DNA from: Chryseobacterium phocaeense
GTDB lineage: Bacteria; Bacteroidota; Bacteroidia; Flavobacteriales; Weeksellaceae
Length of the DNA: 64,000 bases
Reading direction: 5' to 3'
Assembly (NCBI RefSeq): GCF_900169075.1
Contig: NZ_LT827015.1
Location: forward strand, 1,876,158-1,940,157
Part shown: in pieces, positions 61,083 to 64,000 of the stretch
Layout: the number at the start of each line of letters is the position of its first letter
Numbering within the stretch: position 1 is the first letter of the stretch
Translations under genes and position numbers: made by a program
Notes under the pieces: model-generated
Told to the model about the DNA's origin: nothing
The model's database searches: none
Seen by the model: only the letters and a program-made list of their open reading frames with translations

Positions 61083-64000
61083 TTACGGGATCACTTTTAT
61101 TTCCACAACATCCATCCCGGCTACACTTATACTATCATTAACTGACAAAGCCTTTCCCGTCTTTAAATTGATAAGTTTATTCGGCTTCAGTTTTTCCCAT
61201 ATAAAAGTATTAATCTGTTCTTTTTCGTCCGGATTATACAATCTGATCAGGAAACTCCGGTCTTCCTGCGGGGTAACGGTTGTCACCACCATCCTGTCAT
61301 TGCTCATTTTAAATAAACTTCCTGCCGATACTTTTTCATTGGCTCTCACTGCAATCAAAGGCTGGGTAAATGCAGCAGCCGACTTTTCGTTATCTACAGA
61401 ATTAAATCCATCATGCGGACGAAGTGCATAATGATAATGCACAGGCCCTTCCTGATCTGCTTTGTAATTGGTATGCCAGTAATTGTTCATGGCATAGCTG
61501 AACCAGTTGGTAGTCCCTGATACTCCTTTATCCTTCCATCTTTTGTGGGCACTGTCAATCACCATTCTTTCGTCTATCATGGCGGAAGCTTCCATTAACG
61601 GAGTTTCAATCATCATCCACTGTATTCCTTTTTTCGCTGAAGAAGCATCCAGCCAGCGGCGGCTGTACCAGTAATCCATATTGGAGCCGGGCAGCTGGTC
61701 TGTTAAATATTTCATATTCCCATAGCCCGCATCCACTGTTATATTCTTAAATTCGGTATTAAAGGGAAAGCCAAAATGCACAGATTCTTTGGTTCTGACC
61801 GATGTCTTATCAACAATATTTTCCAGGGATACTTCATCACTGCCGGCAAACAGGGTGATGATTCTTTCAAGTTTGCGGGCACCAGGTGCTTCAGATGTTA
61901 AAGAAACTTTAGCCATAACCGGCCCGTTCTCCAATACTCTGACCTTAACATTTGTGCTGGAAACTGCTTCTTCAGGGTTTGAACCCGGTATATACCAATA
62001 GCTGTTCAATCCCTGGTTATTGAAATTTCCTGCATGATTTATCGTAGTATTATCTGTAAATTTTGTAATGCTTCCTGTATTGACATCCCATTCTACAGTC
62101 ACTTTTCCATTGGATACCCGGGTATCTGAGATCACGAACGGGCTTGCAGCTTTTGCTTCTTTTCCAATCACTTTATATACAGCGGAACCCAGCGGAGGAA
62201 TATCTGATGCCATGAATACGGCCTTCCCGTCACTAAGTTTCTGTACCGGAATTTGATTACCCTTCGAATCCTGAACAGCATTTCCATCAGCCATATCGGA
62301 AATGGTTACAGCTCCGCTTCGAGCCCACGATGAGGTATTGAATACGGCAATGCTTTTTGAGGAAGAACCGGTAATCGGTTTTAAGAGATCTTCGTCCAGC
62401 GTATGAGCCAGAGTATTTCCATCCAATGAAAACTGTTTCTTTACTTTCCACTGATCGGTAACGAAGGGAAGATCAGGGGCTGTAATGCTGTTGAAAGCCC
62501 CCCAGGTATGCTCGTGAAAAAGGATCACATTTCTCCAGGCATCATAAAATTTATCGGCATTATATTTTCCCGGATCTATCATTGAGTAAAGAGTGGTCAG
62601 CTGCTGTAATTTAAGGCTGCTGTTTCTGTTAATCCCTTCCTCTTTCGCCGTAGACATCGCTCCATCCTCCCAATAAGGGCTGATATCCCCTTTTACCGTA
62701 GGAATCTGGTTGCCATACCTTTTCTCGAAGGTTTCAAACATTTTTTCATTGGTACTCAATACAATTTTTGGAGATTCATATTTTTTGTTCCATTCGTCTA
62801 CAAATTTTGACACAGACGGATCAATCGGTCCGTTATCCGCTACAATATTGTAACGCCATTGCACCATTTCATAAGGATAATTGGTTCTGGTAAGGTCTTC
62901 CAGATATTCTGCAATTTTTTTCTGTCCGTTTTCAAAAACATCACCGGGATGAACTCCATGCCATGAAGAATAGCCTCTTCCTGCCGTCCAGAATAATATT
63001 TTTTCTTTACCGGAAGGTGATTCCCACCACACCGGACGATCGCCCCAGTTTTTCACAAAGTGCCCAACACGGTCTCCGAGATAAGGATTGCTTTTACCCA
63101 GATAGTTAGGGCCGCTGGAAAAATATTTTACCCCGGAGGCAGCCAATGCAGGAACTAAAGACCATGCAAAGCCGGGTACGTCAGACATCATGGCACTTTT
63201 AACAGATAAACCATATTTTTTTTCCAGTTTTTGTGCATATTCTGTATAGTGGAATAATTCCTCAGGCTGGCTCAATCCTGTTAAAATATTGGCATACATG
63301 GCCGATAGTCCGATACTTCCTTCTTTTACAGCTTTTACAAAAGACTGTATGTCTTCAGGGCTTGCTTTCTGCATAAAGTTTTCAACATCCCAAAGGGCTT
63401 CTACATTCCATTTGAAACGGGCTTCCTCTGGCAGATTACGGGTTTCTTCAATCATTTTGAGTGCATCGTAAATATTTTTGGTGTGAATTTTTTCTACTTC
63501 CGCCTGTAAATGAGAATATCCTACATCCGTATGTGAATGATGAATAAAGTACAGGGTCCGCGGCACTACTTTCTCAACCCCCAATGTTTTTATGTAAAGT
63601 TGCTGCTTTCCCGAGCTCACACTCAACTGTACGGAACTTTCTTTTGCCGGTACCGGAATTTCAAAACTTTTAACCCCATCTGGCATTGTAAAGGAATAGG
63701 TTTCCTGATTATTCACTTTAGCGGTTATTTTTTGATCTTTTCCAAAATGAAGTGTGGTAAGGGTTATAACCCGTCTTCCATCTTTCAGTATGAACGGTGT
63801 GAGTACTGCATCCATTTTTTCCTGAAATGTAAATTTGTAGGTCATAAACCAATCCCTGCTGTTTTGTGCATGCCCTGTCAGTTTCAGACGGAGAGGTTTT
63901 CCTGGGTTTACTTTATTAACCGGAATCCGTAAATAAGCAATGCCATAAGAGTCTTTTAAACCGTCTGTTTTGGTCTGATGAAATACAAAAGCCGTACTGT
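61083..64000 (-). CDS. GH38 alpha-mannosidase, 5'-truncated by the window
   Basis: A glycoside hydrolase family 38 alpha-mannosidase (retaining). The reading frame is open past the first in-window ATG at 63845 and runs to the edge (STAFVFHQTKTDGLKDSYG at the edge), so the true start lies outside. The zinc-site region HHSHTDVGYSHLQ and the nucleophile region MMSDVPGFAWSLVPALA are present, as is the long C-terminal beta region. At least 972 residues lie in view. First visible gene of a mannoside operon with kinase, isomerase and transporter. Confidence 0.92.
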   Translation of the reverse strand, partial: STAFVFHQTKTDGLKDSYGIAYLRIPVNKVNPGKPLRLKLTGHAQNSRDWFMTYKFTFQEKMDAVLTPFILKDGRRVITLTTLHFGKDQKITAKVNNQETYSFTMPDGVKSFEIPVPAKESSVQLSVSSGKQQLYIKTLGVEKVVPRTLYFIHHSHTDVGYSHLQAEVEKIHTKNIYDALKMIEETRNLPEEARFKWNVEALWDVENFMQKASPEDIQSFVKAVKEGSIGLSAMYANILTGLSQPEELFHYTEYAQKLEKKYGLSVKSAMMSDVPGFAWSLVPALAASGVKYFSSGPNYLGKSNPYLGDRVGHFVKNWGDRPVWWESPSGKEKILFWTAGRGYSSWHGVHPGDVFENGQKKIAEYLEDLTRTNYPYEMVQWRYNIVADNGPIDPSVSKFVDEWNKKYESPKIVLSTNEKMFETFEKRYGNQIPTVKGDISPYWEDGAMSTAKEEGINRNSSLKLQQLTTLYSMIDPGKYNADKFYDAWRNVILFHEHTWGAFNSITAPDLPFVTDQWKVKKQFSLDGNTLAHTLDEDLLKPITGSSSKSIAVFNTSSWARSGAVTISDMADGNAVQDSKGNQIPVQKLSDGKAVFMASDIPPLGSAVYKVIGKEAKAASPFVISDTRVSNGKVTVEWDVNTGSITKFTDNTTINHAGNFNNQGLNSYWYIPGSNPEEAVSSTNVKVRVLENGPVMAKVSLTSEAPGARKLERIITLFAGSDEVSLENIVDKTSVRTKESVHFGFPFNTEFKNITVDAGYGNMKYLTDQLPGSNMDYWYSRRWLDASSAKKGIQWMMIETPLMEASAMIDERMVIDSAHKRWKDKGVSGTTNWFSYAMNNYWHTNYKADQEGPVHYHYALRPHDGFNSVDNEKSAAAFTQPLIAVRANEKVSAGSLFKMSNDRMVVTTVTPQEDRSFLIRLYNPDEKEQINTFIWEKLKPNKLINLKTGKALSVNDSISVAGMDVVEIKVIP

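Noticed and set aside
1..64000. tRNA, rRNA, riboswitch or phage genes
   Set aside because: I looked through the gaps for tRNA-like cloverleaf arms, rRNA-like sequence, conserved riboswitch cores and phage genes and found none that I can support; a dedicated scan could still find short RNAs.

Overview
The window is a chromosome segment of a Bacteroidota bacterium, most likely a flavobacterium of the Chryseobacterium/Weeksellaceae type. The signs are AT-rich DNA, genes without Shine-Dalgarno sites, repeated TAnnTTTG -7 promoter elements, PorT-like outer-membrane barrels, a protein with a type IX secretion (T9SS) C-terminal signal, and an F-ATPase subunit a with a signal peptide and a long extra N-terminal region. 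No rRNA, tRNA, CRISPR array, phage or insertion-sequence transposase was seen. The assignment comes from protein and promoter character only.

Layout. 1-4.65 kb (minus strand): the F-type ATP synthase operon (small membrane protein, atpB, atpE, atpF, atpH, atpA, start of atpG). 5.0-16.1 kb: ffh, four small outer-membrane barrel genes, phoH, a SAM-hydrolase family gene, an E2 acyltransferase, a ClC channel/antiporter and rpsF-rpsR-rplI. 16.4-22.8 kb: an AraC regulator divergent from a TolC/HlyD/MFS tripartite efflux operon, then a class-3 aldehyde dehydrogenase. 22.8-32.6 kb: a thioredoxin-like protein, a lipid A-type acyltransferase, a glycosyltransferase followed by nine perfect GATTAGG repeats, a DnaQ-like exonuclease, a frameshifted T9SS cargo gene, apaG, sucB-sucA and an SRPBCC protein. 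32.8-39.6 kb: glycogen synthesis (glgB-glgA-lipoprotein-glgC), with a divergent esterase carrying a possible glycogen-binding module. 39.6-41.0 kb: an M17 aminopeptidase.

41.1-52.7 kb is the most interesting part. A compact plus-strand operon encodes an ATP-grasp ligase, an alpha/beta-hydrolase, a second ATP-grasp ligase, a YbdK/GCS2-type carboxylate-amine ligase and a class I glutamine amidotransferase. After a MITE-like repeat comes a probable third, unfamiliar ATP-grasp-like protein. Next to it lie cyanophycin synthetase (cphA), divergent cyanophycinase (cphB) and a plant-type isoaspartyl peptidase. Together these suggest synthesis, tailoring and turnover of a non-ribosomal peptide or amide, beside a complete cyanophycin make-and-break module.

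52.8-56.7 kb holds a YtxH-like protein with a sigma-54-like promoter, a methyltransferase, a lipoprotein, and two PH/SHOCT proteins flanking a GNAT acetyltransferase. 56.9-64 kb is a minus-strand mannoside-use operon: GH38 alpha-mannosidase (running off the window), ROK sugar kinase, a long mannose-6-phosphate isomerase with an extra N-terminal domain, and a sugar-porter MFS transporter. Several gaps carry inverted-repeat, REP/MITE-like elements.
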